Assembly: GCA_964407825.1 (NCBI GenBank)
Contig: CAYOXD010000018.1
Location: forward strand, 1 to 34,205
DNA from: CAYOXD01 sp964407825
Lineage (GTDB): Bacteria; Desulfobacterota; Desulfobacteria; Desulfobacterales; JAFDDL01
Reading direction: 5' to 3'
DNA: 34,205 bases
Within the stretch, counting starts at the first letter, position 1; each line of letters begins with the position of its first letter. Shown here piece after piece: positions 24,365 through 32,412 of the stretch. Made by a program: the position numbers and the translations under genes. Under the pieces are notes generated by a model, which was not told the origin of the DNA, searched no databases, and saw only the letters and a program-made list of their open reading frames with translations.

Positions 24365-24415
24365 AAAAAAAGCCACAAATACCGGGCGGTTGTCCCAATC
24401 CCCGGCCTTCGTGGC
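24365..24415 (-). terminator. Leader stem-loop with U7 tract upstream of DUF3842-cooT
   Basis: On the minus strand GCCACGAA (24415-24408) pairs with TTTGTGGC (24379-24372), with one G-U pair, and seven T residues follow (24371-24365). An inner stem CCGGG/CCCGG fits in the loop. No minus-strand gene lies upstream that would need terminating (the next gene is divergent), so it may be an attenuator in the leader of DUF3842-cooT. It resembles the element upstream of cbiM. Confidence 0.55.
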
Positions 24416-24479
24416 CCCATTGACGTCAAGCATGTTTTAATAAATGAAAGGGGATCTTTCCGATCCCGGATTTTCCCCA

Positions 24480-24508
24480 TCGATATGCCATTTGGCGCAT
24501 CGAGTCAA
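24480..24508 (-). promoter_or_regulatory. Likely promoter of DUF3842-cooT
   Basis: On the minus strand TTGACT (24508-24503) and TATCGA (24485-24480) are separated by 17 bases. A start near 24473 would give a leader of about 200 bases containing the U-tract stem-loop. Confidence 0.45.
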
Positions 24509-24555
24509 GGAGAAATTAGGGCGCGCGTTGCCACAGACTCACATTTCTGGTACCC

Positions 24556-25677
24556 ATGGCAGACATGACGATGGACCCCTTATCTTCCCTGGAACTTGAA
24601 AGGCGTATCCTGCACGGCCTGTCCCTTGAGTGGGAGTTGGCACTGTGGCGGCTGGAACCCCGGTATCGGTCCAAGTTGCGCAAACCCCTTTTCGGCTTGA
24701 ATGACAGGGGCAGGCGCATGGGGGGCTGGCATGCCGAGAGGCGGGAGATATCCCTGGAGCGTCACTTTGCCGTGACCTGCTCTTGGGCCGCGCTCCGGGC
24801 GGTTTTACACCACGAAATGGCCCACCAGATGGCCGATGAGCTTTTCGATGGCCGCCGTGAATCCCCCCATGGGCCCTCCTTTCGGCGGGCATGCCGTTGC
24901 CTGCGCATCGATTCGAGCGCCTCGGGGCAATATCAGCCGGTGGGCAAAGCCCATCCTGGCGCCCAAACGGATCCCGAGGACCGGATATTGATCCGGATCC
25001 AAAAGCTGATGGCCCTGGCCCAGAGCCAAAATGCGCATGAGGCCGAGGCGGCCATGCTCAAGGCGCACCGGCTGATCGCACGGTATCATATCGATCTAAT
25101 TCAATTGGAGGAAAAACGGGGATTTGTGACGCGTCTCATTTCTTCTCCGGCGGTGCGCCACAGCCGGGAAAAATACACCCTTGCGGGTCTGCTCCAGGAC
25201 TATTATTTTGTTCAGGGGATTTGGGTTTCCGCCTACGTCCTCGATCGGGGACGGGTGGGGCGGGCCCTGGAGATCAGCGGGATGACGAAGGATGTGGAAC
25301 TGGCGGCCTATGTTTTTGATTTTGTGCTGGGATACATTGAACGTCGTTGGCGTGCCTACCGCCGGGAGACCCCTGGTCGAGGTGTGAGAAAGGTGGATTT
25401 CGCGGAAGGTGTCGTGGCGGGATTTCGTGAAACCCTGGAGCGGCAGAAGCGACACCTGGCCGACACGGAACCTGCCTATGCCCTGGTGCTGAAAGAGGAT
25501 GCCGAGCTTACCGCCTACATGAAGCACGTGTACCCGAGCACCGGCAGGATATACCACGGCGAGATCCTGCAGGACGACGAGGTCTTCTCCGATGGGGTGG
25601 AAGCCGGCCGCGGGCTCGTCATCTCCAAGGGCGTTATGGAGAAAGAGGAGAATCACGGCGGGTTGCTGGGCCGGTGA
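24556..25677 (+). CDS. SprT-like metallopeptidase domain fused to DUF2786
   Basis: The 373-residue protein has two recognisable parts. Residues about 15-125 look like a SprT-like zinc metallopeptidase: the helix VLHHEMAHQ (an HExxH-type motif) and a third His in SPHGPSFRRAC, placed as in SprT/Spartan proteins. Residues about 140-185 are the DUF2786 helical domain (RIQKLMALAQSQNAHEAEAA, then AHRLIARYHID), followed by the usual DUF2786 C-terminal region with YTLAGLLQDYYF and VDFAEGVVAGFRETLE. By analogy with Spartan it might act on DNA-protein crosslinks, but that is inference; DUF2786 is often seen in phage and mobile contexts. No strong ribosome binding site precedes 24556. It is divergent from DUF3842. 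Confidence 0.8.
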   Translation: MADMTMDPLSSLELERRILHGLSLEWELALWRLEPRYRSKLRKPLFGLNDRGRRMGGWHAERREISLERHFAVTCSWAALRAVLHHEMAHQMADELFDGRRESPHGPSFRRACRCLRIDSSASGQYQPVGKAHPGAQTDPEDRILIRIQKLMALAQSQNAHEAEAAMLKAHRLIARYHIDLIQLEEKRGFVTRLISSPAVRHSREKYTLAGLLQDYYFVQGIWVSAYVLDRGRVGRALEISGMTKDVELAAYVFDFVLGYIERRWRAYRRETPGRGVRKVDFAEGVVAGFRETLERQKRHLADTEPAYALVLKEDAELTAYMKHVYPSTGRIYHGEILQDDEVFSDGVEAGRGLVISKGVMEKEENHGGLLGR

Positions 25678-25789
25678 GGTGTTTTGGGATTTTATCATCG
25701 CGATCCTGGCCCTCCAGGGCCTGGAGCAATTGACCGGAACCGTTCACTGGGTTTGATGACCGGTTTGCGCATTGTCAGGGGGGATTCCC

Positions 25790-25993
25790 ATGGGAAAGTG
25801 CCTGAACCATCCCGATCGAGAGACCAGCTACACGTGCATGAAGTACAATATCCACCTGTGCCAGGAGTGTCTCGAATGCCGGGACCCCCAGCTGTATTGC
25901 AAGTTCAGGACATCATGCCCCATCTGGTTCATCACCAAGAGAGAGCAGAAGTGGGCGGCGGAAGATCGCAGCCGGAAGCCCCCGCCGCCGTGA
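25790..25993 (+). CDS. Small Cys-rich (putative zinc-binding) protein
   Basis: This 67-residue protein has six cysteines and a histidine before residue 45: CLNHPDRETSYTC, then LCQECLEC, YC and SC. The pattern suggests one or two zinc sites, similar to a B-box/treble-clef fragment. The tail is basic and proline-rich. The start at 25790 follows GGGGGGATT. Its TGA overlaps the GTG of the ferredoxin-like gene by four bases (GTGA), so the two were translated together. I know it only as a small protein that can accompany ASKHA-ferredoxin genes; its function is unknown. Confidence 0.75.
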   Translation: MGKCLNHPDRETSYTCMKYNIHLCQECLECRDPQLYCKFRTSCPIWFITKREQKWAAEDRSRKPPPP

Positions 25994-26645
25994 ACCGGGT
26001 TTCCTTTTCCATTCAGGACAGGCAGGTCGAGGTTCCGCAGGGGACGACCCTTCTGGAGGCGGCCCGGCTGGCGGGCGTACATTTGAATGCCTCCTGCAAC
26101 GGCAAGGGCTCGTGCGGGAAATGCAGGCTCGTGGTGGAATCCGGAGACCTGGACACCTCGTCCACGGCCCTTCTCTCCGAAGGAGAAAGGGCCCGGGGGT
26201 ATGTCCTTGCCTGCCAGAGCCGAGTGGTCACGGGTGACGTGGCGGTGCGAATTCCAGAGGAAGCCCTGGAGCGGCGGCCGCCAGTGCCGGCTTTACCACC
26301 CTGCTCGGCGAGGCCGGCCTGGATTTTTCCATGATCCGGCGCATGATCATATCGGGCGGTTTCGGACAGTACCTGGACATTGAAAAGGCGATTTCCATCG
26401 GTATGCTGCCCGATATCGACCGGGACAAGTTCAGCTACCTGGGTAACACCTCCATCGTCGGCGCCTATATGGCCCTGCTGGATGGGCGGTATCGCAACGA
26501 AGCCGAAGCGATCTGCAACACCATGACCTACATCGATTTCTCACGGCACAGCCGTTACATGGAGGAGTTCACCTCCGCCAGGTTCCTGCCGCATACCAAC
26601 CTGGCCCTGTTCCCCAGCCTGGAAAAGGATGCCATCCCCCATTGA
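25990..26645 (+). pseudogene. ASKHA-domain ferredoxin (RACo-like, DUF4445) gene with large internal deletion
   Basis: Two separated ends of one protein abut. From GTG 25990 the first frame encodes a 2Fe-2S ferredoxin domain: CNGKGSCGKC and VLACQSR hold the four cysteines, preceded by VPQGTTLLEAARLAG. Near 26275-26285 similarity jumps to a different frame, reading AGFTTLLGEAGLDFSMIRRM, then ISGGFGQYLDIEKAISIGMLP, YLGNTSIVGAYMALL and EFTSARFLPHT. That is the C-terminus of the DUF4445 ASKHA domain. The intact family is about 550-650 residues, so roughly 350-400 residues of the ATPase core are missing and the join is out of frame. Intact proteins reductively activate corrinoid proteins. The residual ferredoxin part might still be made, with a nonsense tail ending at 26334. 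Confidence 0.82.
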
Positions 26646-27046
26646 ACCGGCACGATGTTTTCCGGATGGTTCGAGGTTTCCGAATCCCAGACGGTATTTG
26701 TGACATTTATACACGACATGTTAAGGCGATGAGCTATATTGAGGCATAGGGACCGATTAGATTGAAAATAATAAGGCTGTTATGAAGGACAAAGACGGCC
26801 ATGATATTTTAATTGTCAAAATAAAAATACATATAAAGCCATTTCAACGACATTATGATTGACTTTCTCTGGGGCCGGTGATACGGCTATTGAACTTCTC
26901 AACATACATATATGATGAATAACATACAATATGAAGCCGATAGCATGAAAAAGGGAATGCTCATCTGGAGAGGCGGGAAGCAGCCTGACATCGGCGCCTG
27001 GAGGGTAATCATATAATCTAACCAAATAATATGGGAGTGAGTAGAA
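26646..27046. other. AT-rich intergenic leader of modA
   Basis: This 400-base gap is clearly richer in A and T than its surroundings, with runs such as AAAATAAAAATACATATAAA near 26819-26838. It contains a possible promoter (listed separately), a CATAT/ATATG inverted repeat at about 27009-27032, and a GC-rich island at 26960-27005 that can fold. I could not identify a molybdenum-cofactor riboswitch or a canonical ModE site. A 23-codon frame at 26945-27016 is present but unsupported. Confidence 0.5.
26890..26916 (+). promoter_or_regulatory. Possible promoter of modA
   Basis: TTGAAC (26890-26895) and TATGAT (26911-26916) are near-consensus -35 and -10 hexamers, but the 15-base spacer is short. 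A start near 26923 would give a leader of about 125 bases. The AT-rich context makes chance matches likely. Confidence 0.3.
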
Positions 27047-27904
27047 ATGAGATCAAGGAACAGTACATCAGGCATATGGATGCTCGTGATAATGCTGATG
27101 GCGGGGGGACTTGTTGCCGGCTTTTCAGGCAATGCCCCGGCTGCCCAGGAGGATGTGGTCGTGTTTGCGGCCGCCTCCACCACCAATGCCATCACGGATA
27201 TCGCAAAGCTGTACGCGGCCCGGCACCTGGGGCGCGTGACCCCGTCTTTTGCCTCCTCGTCCACCCTGGCCATGCAGATCGCCAACGGCGCGCCCGCCGA
27301 TGTCTATCTGTCGGCCAACGAAAAATGGATGGATTATCTGGAAAAGAAAAACGTCATCGACCGGGCCAGCCGGTTCAATCTCCTGGGCAACCGGATCGTG
27401 CTCATCGCACCGGCCAAGAGCCGGTTAAGCGCGGTCGACGTGAAACCCGGCATGGCCCTGGCCGCCCTGCTGGGCAGGCAGGGGCGTCTGGCCATCGGCA
27501 ATCCCGAGCATGTGCCGGCGGGCATATACGGGAAACAGGCCCTGCAACACCTGGGCCTCTGGGCGCAGGTCAAGGACCGTCTGGCCCCCACGAGGGATGT
27601 AAGGGCGGCCCTGGCCCTGGTGGAGCGGGGCGAAACCCCCTTGGGGCTGGTCTACGCCACGGATGCGGCCATTTCCAAGAGGGTACGCGTGGTGGGAGCC
27701 TTTCCGGTGGACAGCCATCCGCCCATCGTCTATCCAGTGGCGATGGTGACCGGCGCCAAGCGTGCCGCTGCGGCATCGTTTCTGAAGTTTTTAAAATCTC
27801 CCCAGGCACGGACCGTTTTTAAGAAATACGGATTCAGGGTGCTCAGGCCGCGTTCGGATATGCCTGGCCGAGCAAAAACCATTGGCAGAAAGGCGGATCT
27901 GTGA
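27047..27904 (+). CDS. modA: Molybdate ABC transporter substrate-binding protein
   Basis: The 285-residue precursor has a Sec signal peptide (hydrophobic core WMLVIMLMAGGLVAGF, cleavage probably after APAA near 33) and a type II periplasmic binding fold. Oxyanion-binding segments are recognisable: VFAAASTTNAI, SSSTLAMQIANGAPADVYLSA, PEHVPAGIYGKQAL and LVYATDAAI. It binds molybdate or tungstate; which one cannot be told from this. The ATG at 27047 follows GGGAGTGAG. No modB or modC is encoded downstream before ade, so its permease must lie elsewhere or the gene is an orphan. Downstream, a GC hairpin separates it from ade. Confidence 0.92.
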   Translation: MRSRNSTSGIWMLVIMLMAGGLVAGFSGNAPAAQEDVVVFAAASTTNAITDIAKLYAARHLGRVTPSFASSSTLAMQIANGAPADVYLSANEKWMDYLEKKNVIDRASRFNLLGNRIVLIAPAKSRLSAVDVKPGMALAALLGRQGRLAIGNPEHVPAGIYGKQALQHLGLWAQVKDRLAPTRDVRAALALVERGETPLGLVYATDAAISKRVRVVGAFPVDSHPPIVYPVAMVTGAKRAAAASFLKFLKSPQARTVFKKYGFRVLRPRSDMPGRAKTIGRKADL

Positions 27905-27942
27905 AATAAGGGGCAATTAAATCCGGGGTTGCCATGGATGGG

Positions 27943-27967
27943 GCCGCCCCGGGAGATGCGGGGCGGC
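27943..27967 (+). other. GC-rich hairpin between modA and ade
   Basis: GCCGCCCCG (27943-27951) and CGGGGCGGC (27959-27967) form a perfect nine-base stem with a seven-base loop, 40 bases after modA and just before the GGGAGG ribosome binding site of ade. It lacks a U tract, so it may affect mRNA stability or ade translation rather than terminate transcription. Confidence 0.5.
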
Positions 27968-27989
27968 GGTCCATAGGGAGGCGGATTTT

Positions 27990-29702
27990 ATGACGATATC
28001 GGACATCATCGCGGCGGCAAGGGGGGAGGCGCCGGTGGATCTGCTTCTCACCAACGCCCGCATCGTCAACGTTTTTTCCGGTGAGGTCCTGCCGGGCGCC
28101 ATTGCCGTCGCGGGCGGATTGATCGCGGGAATCGGCGAGTATCCGGCAAGGAGCGTTGTGGACCTGGAGGGCAGGATCGTCGCGCCCGGGTTCATCGATG
28201 CCCATCTTCACATGGAAAGCGCCATGGTCACGGTGAGTGAATTTGCCAGGGCCGTGCTTCCCCGGGGGACCACCACCGTAGTGGCGGATCCTCACGAAAT
28301 CGCCAATGTCGCAGGCGCCGACGGCATCCGCTACATGCTGGCATCCGCTGAATCCCAGCCGATGAACGTATACTACACCCTGCCCTCCTGCGTGCCGGCA
28401 ACGGAGCTGGAGACCGCCGGAGCCCGGCTTTCGGCCCGTCAGCTTTCCGACTTTATGGGACACGAGGCAGTAGTGGCGCTGGCGGAGATGATGAACTACC
28501 CCGGTGTTCTCACCCTGGAACCCGAGGTGCTGGCAAAGCTCGAACTGGCCCGGAGGCACGGCAAACCCGTGGACGGGCACGCCCCGGCGCTAACAGGCCG
28601 CGATCTCAATGCCTATGTCGCGGCCGGGGTCTCCAGCGACCATGAATGCACCGGCCTGAAGGAGGCCCGGGAAAAGCTCCGGGCCGGTATGCACATCATG
28701 ATCCGCGAGGGCACCGCCGCAAAGAACCTCGACGCGCTTCTCCCTCTGATCACCCAGGAGAACTGTCAGCGCATGATGTGGTGCACGGACGATCGCCACC
28801 CCCATGATCTCATCGAAAAGGGCCACGTGGACCACATCCTGCGTCGGGCCATCGGTGCGGGCCTGGATCCTGTCACCGCCATCCGCATGGCCACCCTTCA
28901 TCCCGCCCGGTATTTCGGTTTGTCCCATCGTATCGGCGCCATCGCCCCCGGTCTCAGGGCGGACCTGGTGGTTCTGCCGGATCTTTCCTGCCAGACCATA
29001 GAGGCCGTTTACGCCGCCGGCCGGCCGGTGGCGAGGGACGGACGGCTCCTTCCGGAAACGGTCTTCCCCCATCCGCCGCCAGGCCCTCGAGCGATGCATG
29101 TTGCCGAAGGCGCGCTTGACCTCTCGATTCCTGCCGAGGGGGACCGGGTGCGTGTCATCGGGATACGGCCGGATCAGATCGTGACCGATGCCGAGGTCGA
29201 TACCGCCGCTGTCCATCAAGGCGAGGCGGTGGCTGACCCGGAGCGGGACCTGCTGAAGATTGCCGTTGTGGAGCGTCATCTGGGAACGGGCAATGTGGGC
29301 AGGGGCTTTGTCCGGGGGATCGGCCTCAAGCGCGGCGCCATCGCATCGAGCGTGGCGCACGACTCGCACAACATCATCCTCGTGGGAGCCGACGATGGGG
29401 ACATGCAGGCGGCCGCCGATCGCGTCATCCAGATGGGAGGCGGACTTGCCGTCTCCTGCGGGGGCCGCATCCTGGCAGAGCTGGCCCTGCCCGTGGCGGG
29501 CCTCATGTCCGATGCCCCGCTGGTGGTCGTGCGTGACAGCCTCGAGGCGCTCATCGGTTCGGCCCGGGAGCTGGGCTGCTCGCTGGCCGATCCATTCATG
29601 ACCCTTTCCTTTCTGGCGCTTCCCGTCATACCGGCTCTCAAACTCACCGACAGGGGCCTGGTGGACGTGGCCTCCTTCAGGCTGGTGCCCCTCTTTGTGT
29701 GA
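27990..29702 (+). CDS. ade: Adenine deaminase
   Basis: The 570-residue amidohydrolase converts adenine to hypoxanthine and ammonia in purine salvage. The metal-binding HLHMES motif is at about residues 71-76, with GTTTVVADPHEIANV, the DGHAP histidine, the SSDHE segment and the catalytic WCTDDRHPHDL region all present. The C-terminal Ade domain includes RHLGTGNVGRGFVRG and GAIASSVAHDSHNI. Length and order match the bacterial Ade (AdeC-like) family and not the adenosine deaminases. The ATG at 27990 follows GGGAGGCGG. It is on the same strand as modA, 85 bases downstream, but shares no obvious function with it. Confidence 0.95.
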   Translation: MTISDIIAAARGEAPVDLLLTNARIVNVFSGEVLPGAIAVAGGLIAGIGEYPARSVVDLEGRIVAPGFIDAHLHMESAMVTVSEFARAVLPRGTTTVVADPHEIANVAGADGIRYMLASAESQPMNVYYTLPSCVPATELETAGARLSARQLSDFMGHEAVVALAEMMNYPGVLTLEPEVLAKLELARRHGKPVDGHAPALTGRDLNAYVAAGVSSDHECTGLKEAREKLRAGMHIMIREGTAAKNLDALLPLITQENCQRMMWCTDDRHPHDLIEKGHVDHILRRAIGAGLDPVTAIRMATLHPARYFGLSHRIGAIAPGLRADLVVLPDLSCQTIEAVYAAGRPVARDGRLLPETVFPHPPPGPRAMHVAEGALDLSIPAEGDRVRVIGIRPDQIVTDAEVDTAAVHQGEAVADPERDLLKIAVVERHLGTGNVGRGFVRGIGLKRGAIASSVAHDSHNIILVGADDGDMQAAADRVIQMGGGLAVSCGGRILAELALPVAGLMSDAPLVVVRDSLEALIGSARELGCSLADPFMTLSFLALPVIPALKLTDRGLVDVASFRLVPLFV

Positions 29703-29802
29703 TTGGTATATGACACCAATTCCCGGTGAACGGCATTGAAATTTTGCACGGCGGTGGTGAGGTGAGCCGCTTGTTTGGCCTTACTGGGTGTATGAAGCCC
29801 CT

Positions 29803-31248
29803 CTATGCGAGCCGTTGCAGGAGGGCCGTAATCCAATCCCAGACCCGACCGATGGAAGGAATGTGGAGCTGCTCGTCCGGAGAGTGGGCGTTGCGGATGG
29901 TGGGACCGAAGGAGATCATGTCCATGCCGGAAAAGATATCCCCGATGACGGCGCATTCCAGACCGGCGTGGATGACCTGCACCTCCGGCTCCTTTCCATA
30001 GAGTGCGGCGTAAGCCTCTCGGCCCTGGCGCAGTAGGGGGCTGTGCATGTCCGGTGGCCAGGCCGGATAGCCGTTCTCATGGATCGTGCGGGCCCCGGCC
30101 AGGGCGGCGATGGCTCGGATCCTGTCTGAAATTTCCGTCAAGCGCGATGCCGCCGAGCTGCGCTGGCTGGTAACGACCTCCAGATGGTTTCCCTCCAGGC
30201 GGACCTGGGCCAGGTTGCTGGAGGTTTCCACCAGGTCCTTCACCTCTTGGGACATCCCGGCAACGCCATGGGGCAGGGCCGCGAGCAGGTTCAACAGGCG
30301 GTCCGAGTCCATGGCCGAAGGCGCGGCGGCGCAAGGTTCAGTCCAGGCCTCTTCCCGGCACCGGACAAACAGGTCTTTCTCATCGGGATACTCGGCCCGG
30401 ACGATCCCCTGGAAGTCAGCCGCGGTGGCCTCGATAGCCCCCTGGGCGGTGGGCTCGAAGGCGATCAGCGCCGAGGCGTCCCGGGCGATGACATTGGGGC
30501 GGTTGCCGCCCGTCATCCGGATGAGCCGCAGGGGGGCATTTTTACGAACCTGCGCGAGGAGACGGGCCATCAGCGTATTGGCGCTGGCCCGGTGCCTGTG
30601 GATATCGACTCCGGAATGGCCGCCCATCAGGCCCCCCACGGTCAGCTCCGCGATGGTGCTGCCCGGTGTCAGCGGCGTGGGATCGAAATCCACCGTTATG
30701 CGCGAATCGAGACCGCCCGCGCACCCCGCGGTCAACACCCCCTCCTGCTCGGAATCCACGTTCAACAACAGCCGGCCCGTGACAAAGTCCGGCGGCAGGG
30801 CCTTGGCGCCGTTCAACCCCGTTTCCTCGTCCACGGTGAACAGAAGCTCCAGCGGCGGATGCGTCACCCCCGGCTCTTCCACAAGGGCCATGGCATAGGC
30901 CAGGCCGATGCCGTTATCCGCGCCCAGGGTGGTCCCGGCGGCACAGAGCCACTCGTCCCTCTGAATGAGCTCGATGGGATCCGTATCGAAATCGTGCGTC
31001 GCGTCCGGTGTCTTTTCGCAAACCATGTCCATATGGGCCTGGACGACCACCCCAGGGGCCTGTTCAAACCCGGGGCTGGCCGGAACGGCAACAAGGAGAT
31101 TTCCCGCCGCATCGCTCTTATGACTCAGCCGATGGTCCGCGGCCCACTGCTGCAGCCAGGCCGCCAGCCGCCCCTCCTTCTTGCTGCATCGGGGGATGGC
31201 GTTTATTTTCTTCAACCGGTCGATGATGTTGGCCGTGGCAGTATCCAT
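29803..31248 (-). CDS. pepD: Aminoacyl-histidine dipeptidase (M20 family)
   Basis: This 481-residue cytosolic nonspecific dipeptidase is close in length to E. coli PepD (485). Zinc-site segments are visible in order: VVQAHMDMVCEK (His and Asp), LGADNGIG (bridging Asp), FTVDEETGLNGA (the catalytic Glu pair), LNVDSE, and HAGLECAVIGD near the end. The lid domain contains GGHSGVDIH. It hydrolyses dipeptides such as carnosine-like Xaa-His peptides. The ATG at 31248 has AAAGGAG upstream and is preferred over the in-frame start at 31293. It is convergent with ade and divergent from glk. Confidence 0.95.
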   Translation of the reverse strand: MDTATANIIDRLKKINAIPRCSKKEGRLAAWLQQWAADHRLSHKSDAAGNLLVAVPASPGFEQAPGVVVQAHMDMVCEKTPDATHDFDTDPIELIQRDEWLCAAGTTLGADNGIGLAYAMALVEEPGVTHPPLELLFTVDEETGLNGAKALPPDFVTGRLLLNVDSEQEGVLTAGCAGGLDSRITVDFDPTPLTPGSTIAELTVGGLMGGHSGVDIHRHRASANTLMARLLAQVRKNAPLRLIRMTGGNRPNVIARDASALIAFEPTAQGAIEATAADFQGIVRAEYPDEKDLFVRCREEAWTEPCAAAPSAMDSDRLLNLLAALPHGVAGMSQEVKDLVETSSNLAQVRLEGNHLEVVTSQRSSAASRLTEISDRIRAIAALAGARTIHENGYPAWPPDMHSPLLRQGREAYAALYGKEPEVQVIHAGLECAVIGDIFSGMDMISFGPTIRNAHSPDEQLHIPSIGRVWDWITALLQRLA

Positions 31249-31376
31249 GCGAGAACTCCTTTCATCCAGTGCATTCAGCTGATACACTACCAAATATTAG
31301 CGGCGAAGTGAACTCCGGCCCCTGGCCAGGGACCGCTGACTTCTGATTTTGGCTGCTGACTGAAAGGAGGTCACCC

Positions 31377-32384
31377 ATGAAGCACGAAAGCCCATATCTC
31401 CTGGCCGGGGATGTCGGCGGGACCAAGACCGTCCTGGGCCTCTTTCGCGCTGACGCCGGTCGACTTCAAGCGGTGGCGGAAAAGACTTATGACAGCCGGG
31501 CCGCCGGCGGCCTGGAGGAACTGGCCGAAGACCTGCTGAACCGTCACCCCGCTTCGGTGGCAGCGGCCTGCTTCGGCATTGCCGGTCCGGTGGCGGCAGG
31601 CGCCGTCCGGCTCACCAACCTCGGCTGGCACATCTCCGAGAAGGACCTGCGTGAGCGCTTCGGCTGGCATCGGGTTCGGCTCATCAACGACCTGGCGGCC
31701 ACCGGTCTGGCCGTGCTCTGGCTGAGTGAGCGTGAGCGTTATGTATTGAAGGGAGCCTGCGCAGACCGGGAGGGGACCATTGCCCTGGTGGCGCCGGGCA
31801 CCGGTCTGGGACAGGCCTTGCTGGTGCGCGAAAGCGGCCGCCTTCTACCCGTTGCCTCCGAAGGCGGGCATGTGGATTTTGCCCCCACGGACGAGACGGA
31901 AATCCGGCTCTGGCGATTTCTTCGGCGCCGTTACGGACACGTGAGCGTGGAGCGCGTGCTCTCAGGCCCGGGTCTTGTCCTTATTCACGAGTGGCTGATC
32001 CGGGAGCGGCCCGGCGATGCCGGTGATTCCGATCAGACCGCTGAAGGCGAGGACCCCGCGGCCGCTATCGCCCAACGGGCCATGGACGGCTCGGACGGCC
32101 TGTGCCGGGAGGCCCTTCTGCGGTTTTGCGGCATCCTGGGGGCTGTGGCCGGGAATCTGGCCCTGACCGGTCTTGCCACGGGAGGCGTGTACCTGGGAGG
32201 CGGGATTCCCCCCAAAATTCTGCCGATTCTGAAGGAGTCGGACTTTATCGCGCGTTTTACCGCCAAGGGGCGTTTCTCGGATTTTCTCTCGGCCGTCCCG
32301 GTCTGGGTGATCCAGAACGACCGGGCTGCGCTGATGGGCGCCGCCCGATGCGCCCTGGCCCTTTCGTCCACAGGTGGCATCTGA
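31377..32384 (+). CDS. glk: Glucokinase
   Basis: The 335-residue protein is a bacterial Glk-type hexokinase that phosphorylates glucose with ATP. The phosphate 1 motif is LLAGDVGGTKT at the N-terminus. The sugar-binding segments are GIAGPV, LTNLGW, LINDLAATG and APGTGLGQA, then SEGGHVDFAP with the Glu and His that bind glucose. The adenosine motif is GGVYLGGGIPPKI. An ideal AAAGGAGGT ribosome binding site precedes the ATG at 31377. The gene is divergent from pepD across 128 bases that contain a CCCTGGCCAGGG palindrome, and convergent with the radical SAM gene. Confidence 0.94.
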   Translation: MKHESPYLLAGDVGGTKTVLGLFRADAGRLQAVAEKTYDSRAAGGLEELAEDLLNRHPASVAAACFGIAGPVAAGAVRLTNLGWHISEKDLRERFGWHRVRLINDLAATGLAVLWLSERERYVLKGACADREGTIALVAPGTGLGQALLVRESGRLLPVASEGGHVDFAPTDETEIRLWRFLRRRYGHVSVERVLSGPGLVLIHEWLIRERPGDAGDSDQTAEGEDPAAAIAQRAMDGSDGLCREALLRFCGILGAVAGNLALTGLATGGVYLGGGIPPKILPILKESDFIARFTAKGRFSDFLSAVPVWVIQNDRAALMGAARCALALSSTGGI

Positions 32385-32412
32385 CGGCTTACGCCCTGAT
32401 GTGGGTTCTGGT

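Noticed and set aside
26945..27016. 23-codon frame in the modA leader
   Set aside because: Too short, with no good ribosome binding site and no recognisable similarity; it overlaps a foldable leader segment.
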